NCBI GenBank assembly: GCA_028292305.1
Contig: JAQGMQ010000835.1
Location: 1 to 5,648, forward strand
Source: Rhodoferax sp.
Lineage (GTDB): Bacteria > Pseudomonadota > Gammaproteobacteria > Burkholderiales > Burkholderiaceae_C
Length of the DNA stretch: 5,648 bases
Reading direction: 5' to 3'
Position 1 is the stretch's first letter. Every line of letters starts with the position of its first letter. The notes under the pieces were generated by a model. That model was not told where the DNA came from. It did not search any database and was given only the letters and a program-made list of their open reading frames with translations. Shown here one piece after another: positions 1 through 5,648 of this stretch. The translations under genes and the position numbers were made by a program.

Positions 1-1193
1 GCCAGTTCGGCCACGGTGATGGTTTCGGGTACGTGCACTTCGATGACGCGGTTCTCGACCGGCGCCTGTTGCGACTGGTCTTCACGGTGGTCGTTGTTGT
101 TGCCACGGCGGCCACGCGGGCCTCCGCGCCAGTTGCCACGGCCAGCGCCGGCACCGGTGTCGCCACGGGTGGGCAGCGGCTTCTTCTTGGCTGGATCGGC
201 CCAGCTGCTGGACAGCTTGGCGGACTTGACTTCCTTGTTGCCGCCGGGCGCGGTGGTGGCGCCGGCCACGGCCGGACGGGCCACGGTGGTGCCAGCCGCC
301 GGCTTGTGCAGCGTGCCCTTCATGCCCGCCTTGGCATCGGCCACGACAGGTTTGGCGACGGGCTTGACTTCTTCCGGCTTCTTGGCGACCAGCACCTTCT
401 TGGGCGTGGCCATCATCAGACGGATGGCGGCGGCTTCGGCCTCGGCCTTGCGGCGACGGTCGCCGAGGTCGACCGCACGCGCGGCTTCCTCGTCGGCACG
501 CGCCTTGGACTGCACTGCGGCTTTTTCACGTTCGTCGGCCTGGGCCTTGACAGCGGCTTCGCGCGCGGCGGCCTGGTCGGCCGATTCCTTGGCAACAGAA
601 GCCGATTGCTGGGCCTGGGCCTTTTGCGTCTGCGCGGCATAGGCGGCGGCACGTTCGGCGGCAGCGCTCTCGGCGACGGCTTGCTCGCGCGTTTCCTGCT
701 CTTCGCGCTGGCGGCGTTTTTCGACGAGCTCCTCTTCCTGGCGGCGGATCAGCTCAGCCTGGCGGCGGGCTTCTTCTTCGCGACGGGACAACTCCAGATC
801 TTCGGCACTCGGACCGCTGGGCGCTTCAGCCGTATCGGCCATTTCGACCACTTCGGCTTCGGGGGCCAGCACGTCGGACGAACCCTGCTCGTCATCGCGC
901 TTGATGAAGGTGCGCTTCTTGCGCACTTCCACCTGGATGGTGCGGGCGCGGCCGGTGGCGTCGGCCTGTTTGATTTCGGTCGTGGACTTCTTCACCAGCG
1001 TGATCTTCTTGCGTTCGGCGCTTGCGGTGCCGTGGCTGGCCTGCAGATAGCCCAGCAGTTTCTGCTTGTCGGACTCGCTCAGAACGTCGGATGACGTGCT
1101 CTTGGCGACGCCCGCCCCTTTGAGTTGTTCAAGCAAGGTGTCTGCTGATTTCTTGAGTTCAGCAGCAAACTCGGCGACGGTGGAATTGGACAT
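1..1193 (-). CDS. infB: Translation initiation factor IF-2, N-terminal part (cut by window edge)
   Basis: IF-2 is the GTPase that places initiator fMet-tRNA on the 30S subunit and promotes 50S joining. Only the first 397 codons are visible; the last complete codon is at 5-3 and the frame is open to the edge. Residues 1 to about 52 form a small IF2_N helical domain beginning [16 protein letters not shown] basic linker follows (about 60-100, with KKITLVKK and [12 protein letters not shown]). Residues about 130-255 are a very Ala/Glu/Arg/Gln-rich, probably helical or coiled-coil stretch. An Ala/Pro/Lys/Val linker and a Gly/Arg/Asn-rich patch (about 342-372) come next, and a second IF2_N-like segment starts near 380 ([10 protein letters not shown]). 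The GTPase core lies outside the window. The ATG at 1193 follows nusA by 24 bp; a modest AAAGG (1209-1205) sits 11 nt upstream, slightly far. Translational linkage to nusA is likely. No frameshift is seen. Identity rests on N-terminal sequence, composition and operon position. Confidence 0.95.
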   Translation of the reverse strand, partial: MSNSTVAEFAAELKKSADTLLEQLKGAGVAKSTSSDVLSESDKQKLLGYLQASHGTASAERKKITLVKKSTTEIKQADATGRARTIQVEVRKKRTFIKRDDEQGSSDVLAPEAEVVEMADTAEAPSGPSAEDLELSRREEEARRQAELIRRQEEELVEKRRQREEQETREQAVAESAAAERAAAYAAQTQKAQAQQSASVAKESADQAAAREAAVKAQADEREKAAVQSKARADEEAARAVDLGDRRRKAEAEAAAIRLMMATPKKVLVAKKPEEVKPVAKPVVADAKAGMKGTLHKPAAGTTVARPAVAGATTAPGGNKEVKSAKLSSSWADPAKKKPLPTRGDTGAGAGRGNWRGGPRGRRGNNNDHREDQSQQAPVENRVIEVHVPETITVAEL

Positions 1194-1217
1194 GTGTTGT
1201 GTGACCTTTCATGACCG

Positions 1218-2714
1218 TTACTCTTGAGAAGCGGCATCATTGGCAAACCAATGTTCGCGCGCCTTCATGATCAACGTCGTTGCCTCGTCCGCGGACAGGC
1301 TGGTGATTTCAGTGAGCTCGTCGCCAGCCAGATCGGCCAGGTCATCGCGGGTGTGCACGCCAGCCGTATTCAGCATGGCGATAATTTCGGGTGTGAGGCC
1401 CTCGAGGTCGCGCAGGTCCTGCGACACCGCTTCGGCGCGCTCTTCCTTGGCGATCTCCATGGTCAGCAGCACATCCTTGGCGCGAGCCCGGAGTTCGTTG
1501 ACCGTGTCTTCGTCGAAGCTTTCGATTTCCAGCATTTCCTGCAGCGGCACATAGGCCACTTCTTCCAGGCTGGTGAAGCCTTCCTGGATCAGGATGTCGG
1601 CGATCTCTTCGTCCACGTCGAGCTTTTCCATGAACAGCTTGCGGCTCGAGTCGGTCTCGGTGGCCTGCTTCTGCGCCGATTCGGCGGCGTCCATGATGTT
1701 GATCTTCCAGCCGGTGAGCTCCGACGCCAGGCGCACGTTCTGCCCGCCGCGACCGATGGCGATGGCGAGGTTTTCCTCGTCCACCACCACGTCCATCGCG
1801 TGGCGCTCTTCGTCGACGACGATGGACGACACGTTGGCCGGTGCCAGCGCGCCGATGACGAACTGCGCCGGGTCTTCGCTCCACAGCACGATGTCGACAC
1901 GTTCGCCAGCGAGTTCGTTGGTGACGCCGTTGACCCGCGTGCCGCGCACACCGACACAGGTGCCGATCGGGTCGACACGCTTGTCGTGCGACAGCACGGC
2001 GATCTTGGCGCGTGAGCCAGGGTCGCGGGCACAGGTCTTGATCTCGAGCAGACCTTGTTCGATCTCGGGCACTTCCTGGCGGAACAGCTCGATCATGTAT
2101 TCAGGGGCGCTGCGCGACAGGATGATCGGCGCACCGCGCAGGGTCAGGTCGACCTCCATGATCATGGCCCGCACGCGGTCGCCGGTGCGCAGGTTTTCCT
2201 TGGGAATCATTTCGCTGCGGCGCAGGCGGCCTTCGACACGGCCGCTCTCGACAATGATGTCGCCCTTGTCCATGCGCTTCACGGTGCCCACGAAGATCTT
2301 GTCGCCACGCGACATGAAGTCGTTGAGCAGCATTTCGCGCTCGGCGTCGCGGATCTTCTGCAGGATGACCTGCTTGGCGGCCATGGCGCCGATGCGGCCG
2401 ATGGGCACGGACTCGACCGGCTTCTCGATGAAGTCGCCTTCCTCGATGTCGGCGATGTCGTCGCGCACGTCGGAGACGAGTTCTTCGGCTTCAGGATTCT
2501 GCAGACCGGCGGCATCCGGCACCACCAGCCAGCGGCGGAAAGTTTCGTAATTGCCGCTGTCGCGGTCCACCGCGACGCGGATGTCCACCTCGCCCTGGTA
2601 GAGCTTCTTGGTGGCTTGCGCCAGGGCTGCCTCGACGGCGCCGAAAACGACGTCACGCTCCACGTTTTTCTCACGCGAGATGGCATCGACCAACATCAAC
2701 ATTTCGCGATTCAT
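1218..2714 (-). CDS. nusA: Transcription termination/antitermination factor NusA
   Basis: NusA binds RNA polymerase and nascent RNA. It promotes pausing and hairpin-dependent termination, and joins antitermination complexes. The 498 residues match the usual length (E. coli about 495) and show the full domain order. The RNAP-binding N-terminal domain is about 1-125 ([20 protein letters not shown], then [10 protein letters not shown]). An S1 domain is about 135-200, KH1 about 230-275 with GxxG as GVRG (255-258), and KH2 about 300-345 with GRGG (321-324). Two C-terminal acidic repeats lie at about 365-420 ([20 protein letters not shown]) and 437-492. I chose the ATG at 2714 because the protein then aligns with the family N-terminus and AGGAG lies 9 nt upstream. 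An in-frame TTG at 2738 would add eight residues and remove that logic. It lies 76 bp after rimP and 24 bp before infB, the conserved operon order. No key motif is missing. Confidence 0.97.
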   Translation of the reverse strand: MNREMLMLVDAISREKNVERDVVFGAVEAALAQATKKLYQGEVDIRVAVDRDSGNYETFRRWLVVPDAAGLQNPEAEELVSDVRDDIADIEEGDFIEKPVESVPIGRIGAMAAKQVILQKIRDAEREMLLNDFMSRGDKIFVGTVKRMDKGDIIVESGRVEGRLRRSEMIPKENLRTGDRVRAMIMEVDLTLRGAPIILSRSAPEYMIELFRQEVPEIEQGLLEIKTCARDPGSRAKIAVLSHDKRVDPIGTCVGVRGTRVNGVTNELAGERVDIVLWSEDPAQFVIGALAPANVSSIVVDEERHAMDVVVDEENLAIAIGRGGQNVRLASELTGWKINIMDAAESAQKQATETDSSRKLFMEKLDVDEEIADILIQEGFTSLEEVAYVPLQEMLEIESFDEDTVNELRARAKDVLLTMEIAKEERAEAVSQDLRDLEGLTPEIIAMLNTAGVHTRDDLADLAGDELTEITSLSADEATTLIMKAREHWFANDAASQE

Positions 2715-2723
2715 GTCACGAAT

Positions 2724-2728
2724 CTCCT
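2724..2728 (-). promoter_or_regulatory. nusA Shine-Dalgarno site
   Basis: AGGAG lies 9 nt upstream of the ATG at 2714. It is the strongest ribosome binding site in the operon portion seen here, and it decides the nusA start against the in-frame TTG at 2738. By contrast, rimP has no clear site and infB has only AAAGG, so nusA may be translated more efficiently than its neighbours (inference). Confidence 0.8.
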
Positions 2729-2741
2729 GAACACTCAAATC

Positions 2742-2789
2742 AAAAAATCAATCCGCCAGGCAGCGTGCGAACACTGCTCGGAAGCGGAT
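2742..2789 (-). other. rimP-nusA intergenic hairpin with T-rich tail
   Basis: One base after the rimP stop codon, ATCCGC (2789-2784) can pair with GCGGAT (2756-2751). The enclosed segment can fold further: GTG-TTCG-CAC with a two-base bulge and GCA/TGC pairs below it. After TGA comes a run of six T (2747-2742). The arrangement resembles a weak intrinsic terminator, an attenuator, or an RNA-processing or stability element between co-transcribed genes. The three bases between stem and T-run and the short outer stem argue against a strong terminator. Function is inferred. Confidence 0.35.
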
Positions 2790-2790
2790 A

Positions 2791-3411
2791 TCAGCTCTCC
2801 GCGCCACCATCGTCTTTGGTGCCGCGGCCTTTGAAACTCACGATCGGCGCCAGCCGTGCATCGCGCAATTCGTCCAACTTGAAGCCAAGCGCCGACAGCG
2901 GTGCGGGCGCCCTTTTCTTGCTCACCTTCTGACCGGGCTTGACTGGCGGCGCGTCGCTCCAGACGATCTGCCAACCCGCGGGCGCCTGGGCTTCAGAGGC
3001 CTTGGCTTCCGCACCAGGCACAACCACCGGCGCCACACGCTCCAGCGTGCCGCGAAACTTCTTGCGGTTGGCGTTGACCTGCCCATCGGCCGCGGCACCC
3101 ATGGGGGCCTTCAGCGTGATGTCGATCACCGAACCTTCGAAACGTTCAAAATCCCGCTCGTGCCTGAGCGGCCGGTCGATACCGGGCGAGGACACCTCGA
3201 GCCGCTTGTATTCGATACCGTCCACTTCCAGCACGAACTGCAGCTGGCGAGTGACCTTTTCGCAATCTTCGACATTGATGAACTGTTCGACTCCCGGCAC
3301 CCAGGGAAGGTCGATGGTGACGCGCAACAAGCCCCCGGCGGAGCGTTCGATCTCCACGAGGTCATAACCGAATCCGGTCACGGTTTTTTCAACGATGTCC
3401 TGTAGCGCCAC
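2791..3411 (-). CDS. rimP: Ribosome maturation factor RimP
   Basis: RimP is a cytoplasmic assembly factor needed for 30S subunit maturation. The 206-residue product has the RimP N-terminal alpha/beta domain at about 1-82, including GYDLVEIERS (15-24) and the family hallmark LEVSSPGIDRPL (71-82). The SH3-like C-terminal domain follows (ITLKAPMG from 98, NRKKFRGTLERV 115-126, then KLDELRDARLAPIVSF 178-193). It is longer than the roughly 150-residue E. coli protein because of an Ala/Pro-rich insertion at about 127-146 and a basic stretch at about 158-170 (KPGQKVSKKRAPA), a form I associate with Burkholderiales. The GTG at 3411 (VALQDIVEKTV) is chosen because homologous N-termini begin here. The frame stays open upstream to 3570, but that stretch would translate the terminator hairpin and matches nothing. 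No good Shine-Dalgarno precedes GTG; a TTG at 3459 is a less likely alternative. It is the first gene of the operon; TGA is at 2793-2791. Confidence 0.93.
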   Translation of the reverse strand: MALQDIVEKTVTGFGYDLVEIERSAGGLLRVTIDLPWVPGVEQFINVEDCEKVTRQLQFVLEVDGIEYKRLEVSSPGIDRPLRHERDFERFEGSVIDITLKAPMGAAADGQVNANRKKFRGTLERVAPVVVPGAEAKASEAQAPAGWQIVWSDAPPVKPGQKVSKKRAPAPLSALGFKLDELRDARLAPIVSFKGRGTKDDGGAES

Positions 3412-3441
3412 GTGTTCTGTTTGGAGTGCAAAATTGGCCCC

Positions 3442-3457
3442 GAAAACCTTGGTTTTC
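3442..3457 (-). repeat. Small perfect inverted repeat in the rimP leader
   Basis: GAAAACC and GGTTTTC are separated by two bases. As RNA the innermost pairs would open, giving a short AU-rich stem with a CAAG loop, 30 nt before the rimP GTG. It has no adjacent T-run, so it is not a terminator. It could affect ribosome access or be chance. Confidence 0.3.
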
Positions 3458-3480
3458 AAGAGCTTAAAAAACAATCGACC

Positions 3481-3513
3481 AAAAAAAACGGGCCGGTAGT
3501 TACCCGCCCGTTT
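3481..3513 (-). terminator. Intrinsic terminator between yejF and rimP; possible rimP leader attenuator
   Basis: Read on the minus strand, AAACGGGC (3513-3506) pairs with GCCCGTTT (3493-3486). After one G-G mismatch the stem continues with GGTA/TACC around a tiny AC loop. The descending arm runs into eight consecutive T (3488-3481), giving the GC-rich stem plus U-tract of a Rho-independent terminator. Read on the plus strand there is no following T-run, so it acts on leftward transcription. It lies downstream of yejF and upstream of rimP. It can end transporter transcripts, and because the best promoter candidate is just upstream of it, it may also cut rimP-nusA-infB transcription short. Flanking CGACC (3518-3514) and GGTCG (3480-3476) can extend the pairing, leaving part of the U-tract as a bulge. 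Confidence 0.8.
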
Positions 3514-3527
3514 GGTCGTGAGCCCGC

Positions 3528-3556
3528 ATTGTAGCGCAAAAGGCACAATATTGCGC
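3528..3556 (-). promoter_or_regulatory. Candidate sigma-70 promoter for rimP-nusA-infB
   Basis: TACAAT at 3533-3528 matches five of six positions of the -10 consensus. The predicted start falls near 3523-3519, immediately before the terminator hairpin and about 110 nt before the rimP GTG. The -35 position at 17-bp spacing (3556-3551, GCGCAA) does not resemble TTGACA, and there is no extended -10 TG. The promoter is therefore either weak, activator-dependent or a chance match. I saw no better hexamer pair between the terminator and rimP. Confidence 0.45.
3543..3556. repeat. Near-palindromic dyad over the candidate -35 region
   Basis: The 14-bp sequence GCACAATATTGCGC has a perfect CAATATTG core and GC ends, with one mismatched pair (third from each end). 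It sits where the -35 hexamer of the candidate rimP promoter would be. A second GCGCAA (3534-3539) is an inverted partner of its TTGCGC end (3551-3556). It could be a regulator operator or coincidence; no particular regulator is suggested by the sequence. Confidence 0.3.
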
Positions 3557-3659
3557 GCATACACCAACAACTTCTGCCGTGAACGGCTTGCGGGATGTCG
3601 CCATTCACCTGCGGCCGGCGAGATGGCTTTACCGACTGCAGGGCGCCGGTGGAATCTGC

Positions 3660-5297
3660 CTACGCCGTGGCCGCAACCAGGATCTGCGTGTAACTGTGCT
3701 GCGGCGATTCCAGCACCTGCTGCACCGGACCGTATTCGACAATCTCGCCGTCCTTCATCACGATCACCTGGTGCGCCATGGCCCGGATCACATCCATGTC
3801 ATGGGTGATCAGCAGATACGCCAGGCCGCGTTCGCGCTGCAGTTTTTGTAGCAGATGCAGGACCTGTTTCTGAATCGTCACGTCCAGTGCGCTGGTGGGC
3901 TCGTCGAGCACCAGCAACTCGGGGCCGACGATGAGTGCCCGCGCGATGGCCAGCCGCTGCCGCTGGCCGCCCGAAAATTCATGCGGATAACGTTGCAACA
4001 AGCCGGGAAACTGGGCCTCGCCCATGCCCACGTCGGACAACGCTTCCAACACCTGCAGGCGCCGGGTGGCGGGGCTCAGGTGCGGCGCATGCACCCACAA
4101 CCCCTCACCCACGATTTCTTCGACCGTCATGCGCGGCGACAGCGAGGAAAACGGGTCTTGAAAAACCACCTGCACCGCCGAGCGCAAGGCCTTGTTGGCG
4201 GCGGCATCGCGGCTCCAGCCCGACCCGGCCAGCGTCAGCCCGCCGCTGTAGGGCACGAGGCCGAGCGTGGCCAGCGCCAGCGTGGATTTGCCGGAACCCG
4301 ACTCACCCACCACGCCCATCGTCTGGCCCGGGCGGATCGAAAAGCTGGCGTCCTGCACGGCAACAAATTCGCCCTTCTTGAACCAGCCTTCGATGCCCGG
4401 CTTGGGCACGGCGTAGCTCACGCGGATGTTCTTGGCCTGCATCACCGGCGCCATCTGGCGGTCGTGCACCGCGGGCGCGACATCGCGCACCGGGCGGCTG
4501 TGGATGAGCTTTTTGGTGTAAGGGTGTTGCGGGTCCGCAAACACCCTGGCCACCGGCCCGTGTTCGACGATGTGGCCGGCCTCCATCACCGCCACGCGGT
4601 CGGCGAACTTGCGCACCAGGTTCAGGTCGTGGGTGATCAGCAGGACGGCCATGCCGTTCTTTTTCTGCAGGTCGGCGAGCAGCTGAAGTATTTGCCCGCG
4701 CAGCGTCACGTCGAGCGCGGTGGTCGGCTCGTCGGCCAGCAACAGCCGCGGCTTGCAGGCCAGCGCCATGGCGATCATGGCGCGTTGCCGCTGCCCACCC
4801 GAGAGCTGGTGCGGATAAGACCGCGCCCGCCGCGCCGGCTCGGGGATGCCGGTGTCGGCCAGCAGCTTGACGGCCTCGCGCATCGCATCCGCCACCGACA
4901 GGCCCTGCTTCAGCTCCAGTACTTCAGCGATCTGGTCGCCCACCGTGAACAGCGGGTTCAGCGCCGTCATCGGCTCCTGGAAAATCATCGCAATGTCCTG
5001 CCCGCGGATGCCGCGCAACGTGCGCTCGTCGAGCCCGCACAGATCGACCAGGCCGGCCGCGCCCTGGAACAGCGCCTGGCCGGTGACTTCGGCGTTCTGT
5101 ACCAGGCGCAAGAGGCTCAGCGCGGTAATGGTCTTGCCCGAGCCCGACTCGCCCACCAGCGCCAGTTTTTCGCCGGCTGCAATCTGCAGGTTGATGCCAT
5201 GCACCACCTCCTGCCCGCCGAAGGCGATGCGCAGGTCGTGCACGTCGAGCAGCGGACCACTGGCGCTGTGGGCGCGGGCAATGGCTTCGGCCGTCAT
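3660..5297 (-). CDS. yejF: Peptide ABC transporter, fused double ATP-binding protein (YejF/OppDF type)
   Basis: This 545-residue cytoplasmic protein carries two complete ABC ATPase domains and would power import of peptides through an inner-membrane permease pair. Domain 1 has Walker A GESGSGKT (49-56), Q-loop Gln in FQEP (106-109), signature LSGGQ (165-169), Walker B LLLADEP (186-192) with catalytic Glu190, and H-loop His223. The HPYTKKL motif (258-264) is typical of Opp/Dpp ATPases. Domain 2 has GESGSGKS (331-338), FQDP (379-382), FSGGQ (441-445), LLVLDEP (461-467) with Glu466, His499 and HSYTQIL (534-540). All catalytic residues are intact in both halves. The length and fused layout match E. 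coli YejF (about 529 residues), the ATPase of YejABEF, which imports peptides and microcin C. The start ATG overlaps the permease stop as ATGA, with GAGGTGG upstream, so the two are co-translated. Family membership is firm. The substrate is not readable; the Yej label rests on fusion and partner similarity. Confidence 0.92.
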   Translation of the reverse strand: MTAEAIARAHSASGPLLDVHDLRIAFGGQEVVHGINLQIAAGEKLALVGESGSGKTITALSLLRLVQNAEVTGQALFQGAAGLVDLCGLDERTLRGIRGQDIAMIFQEPMTALNPLFTVGDQIAEVLELKQGLSVADAMREAVKLLADTGIPEPARRARSYPHQLSGGQRQRAMIAMALACKPRLLLADEPTTALDVTLRGQILQLLADLQKKNGMAVLLITHDLNLVRKFADRVAVMEAGHIVEHGPVARVFADPQHPYTKKLIHSRPVRDVAPAVHDRQMAPVMQAKNIRVSYAVPKPGIEGWFKKGEFVAVQDASFSIRPGQTMGVVGESGSGKSTLALATLGLVPYSGGLTLAGSGWSRDAAANKALRSAVQVVFQDPFSSLSPRMTVEEIVGEGLWVHAPHLSPATRRLQVLEALSDVGMGEAQFPGLLQRYPHEFSGGQRQRLAIARALIVGPELLVLDEPTSALDVTIQKQVLHLLQKLQRERGLAYLLITHDMDVIRAMAHQVIVMKDGEIVEYGPVQQVLESPQHSYTQILVAATA

Positions 5298-5648
5298 CGC
5301 ACCACCTCGGCGGCCACGGCGGCGGTGGCAGGCACCGCGGTGGCTGTGCCTGCCTTGCGCGGCACATTCGGCACCTGGTCCGCCTTGCGCGGGTCAAGCG
5401 CGTCGCGCAACGCGTCGCCCATGAAGGTCAGCAACAGCAAGGTCACCACCAGCACGCCGAAGGTGGACAGCGAGATCCACCAGGCATCGATGTTGTTCTT
5501 GCCCTGCGACAGCAATTCGCCGAGCGACGGCGTGCCCGGCGGCACGCCCAGGCCGAGGAAGTCGTGGGAGGTCTGAGCCAGGATCGCCGCGCTCTTGCGA
5601 AACGGCAGGAAGGTGACCACCGGTGTCATGCTGTTGGGCAACACGTGC
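5294..5648 (-). CDS. yejE: Peptide ABC transporter permease, C-terminal part (YejE/OppC type)
   Basis: The last 117 residues of an inner-membrane permease are visible; the gene continues past the window edge, and the GTG at 5644 is an internal Val codon, not a start. The fragment opens with HVLPNSMTP, the end of the cytoplasmic EAA loop that contacts the ATPase. A hydrophobic stretch follows, then DFLGLGVPPGTPSLGELL (29-46) and QGKNN (48-52), strongly reminiscent of E. coli YejE near its C-terminus (DFLGFGLP, SLGEL, QGKNN). The final membrane segment is about 56-78. DALDPRK (82-88) matches where the E. coli protein nearly ends. Here about 29 further residues follow, rich in Ala, Val, Thr and Pro, with no recognisable motif. 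The TGA (5296-5294) overlaps the ATG of the ATPase gene by four bases, so the two form one operon. The periplasmic binding protein and second permease expected upstream are not in view. Confidence 0.88.
   Translation of the reverse strand, partial: HVLPNSMTPVVTFLPFRKSAAILAQTSHDFLGLGVPPGTPSLGELLSQGKNNIDAWWISLSTFGVLVVTLLLLTFMGDALRDALDPRKADQVPNVPRKAGTATAVPATAAVAAEVVR
5302..5308 (-). promoter_or_regulatory. yejF Shine-Dalgarno site inside the permease gene
   Basis: GAGGTGG lies within the last codons of the upstream permease gene, with its GAGG 7 nt from the ATG at 5297. Together with the ATGA overlap it supports this start and coupled translation. Confidence 0.65.

Noticed and set aside
411..416. 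Double ATG in infB (Met260-Met261) as an internal start for a shorter IF-2 form
   Set aside because: Shorter IF-2 forms exist in E. coli, but no Shine-Dalgarno-like sequence precedes these codons here.
33..1094. Plus-strand open frame of 353 codons opposite infB
   Set aside because: Shadow of the biased infB coding strand; Gly/Leu/Phe-rich, no motif, no ribosome site, and it overlaps a recognised gene completely.
2715..2738. TTG start for NusA eight codons upstream
   Set aside because: The ATG at 2714 has a well-spaced AGGAG and gives the family N-terminus; the TTG has no ribosome site.
1224..2834. Plus-strand open frames opposite nusA (for example 1224-2015, 1573-2550, 2055-2834)
   Set aside because: All are complements of nusA codons with no recognisable protein features.
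3436..3494. Alternative pairing of GGCCCG (3494-3489) with CGGGGCC (3442-3436) as an antiterminator
   Set aside because: The downstream partner is transcribed only after the U-tract, so it cannot prevent termination co-transcriptionally; it also needs a bulge.
3412..3570. N-terminal extension of RimP to the first in-frame start at 3570
   Set aside because: The extra 53 codons would translate the terminator hairpin and promoter region, and RimP homologues begin at the residue encoded by the GTG at 3411.
3615..3649. CCGGCG/CGCCGG inverted repeat just after yejF
   Set aside because: Six-base arms with a 23-base spacer and no T-run; expected by chance in GC-rich DNA and not a credible intrinsic terminator.
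3855..5576. Long plus-strand open frame (573 codons) opposite the ABC ATPase and permease genes
   Set aside because: It is antisense to genes with intact ABC motifs. Its product is rich in His, Arg, Gln and Gly with no domain, as expected from the mirror of GC-rich third codon positions.

Overview
The window looks like a high-GC betaproteobacterial chromosome. The infB, nusA and rimP products read like Burkholderiales proteins, most like the Comamonadaceae by remembered resemblance; no search was run. Support comes from the long charged IF2 N-terminus, the RimP with an enlarged C-terminal domain, and the strong G/C third-position bias that opens long antisense reading frames. All recognisable genes lie on the minus strand, so transcription runs from high to low coordinates.

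Layout in transcription order. (1) 5648-5294: the C-terminal part of a YejE/OppC-type peptide ABC permease, cut by the window edge. (2) 5297-3660: a YejF-type fused double ABC ATPase, joined to the permease by an ATGA stop/start overlap. (3) 3659-3412: a 248-bp intergenic region with a candidate promoter (-10 TACAAT at 3533-3528), a dyad over its -35 region, a canonical hairpin plus T8 intrinsic terminator (3513-3481) and a second small hairpin. (4) 3411-2791: rimP, with a GTG start. (5) 2790-2715: a 76-bp gap with a hairpin directly after the rimP stop. (6) 2714-1218: nusA. (7) 1193-1: the first 397 codons of infB, which continues beyond the window.

Two functional units are present. The upstream one is a peptide importer cassette (Yej/Opp family: inner-membrane permease plus ATPase). 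The downstream one is the classic rimP-nusA-infB operon, linking 30S ribosome maturation, transcription elongation/termination control and translation initiation. The most informative non-coding element is the intrinsic terminator between them. The best promoter candidate lies just upstream of this hairpin, so the hairpin may act in the rimP leader as an attenuator. NusA, encoded downstream, stimulates hairpin-dependent termination, which suggests a feedback loop. The same hairpin could also stop read-through from the transporter operon, which has no other visible intrinsic terminator.

I found no mobile element, CRISPR array, tRNA, rRNA, phage gene or defence gene. This is a core housekeeping region; the noteworthy points are regulatory, and I see no new multi-gene system.
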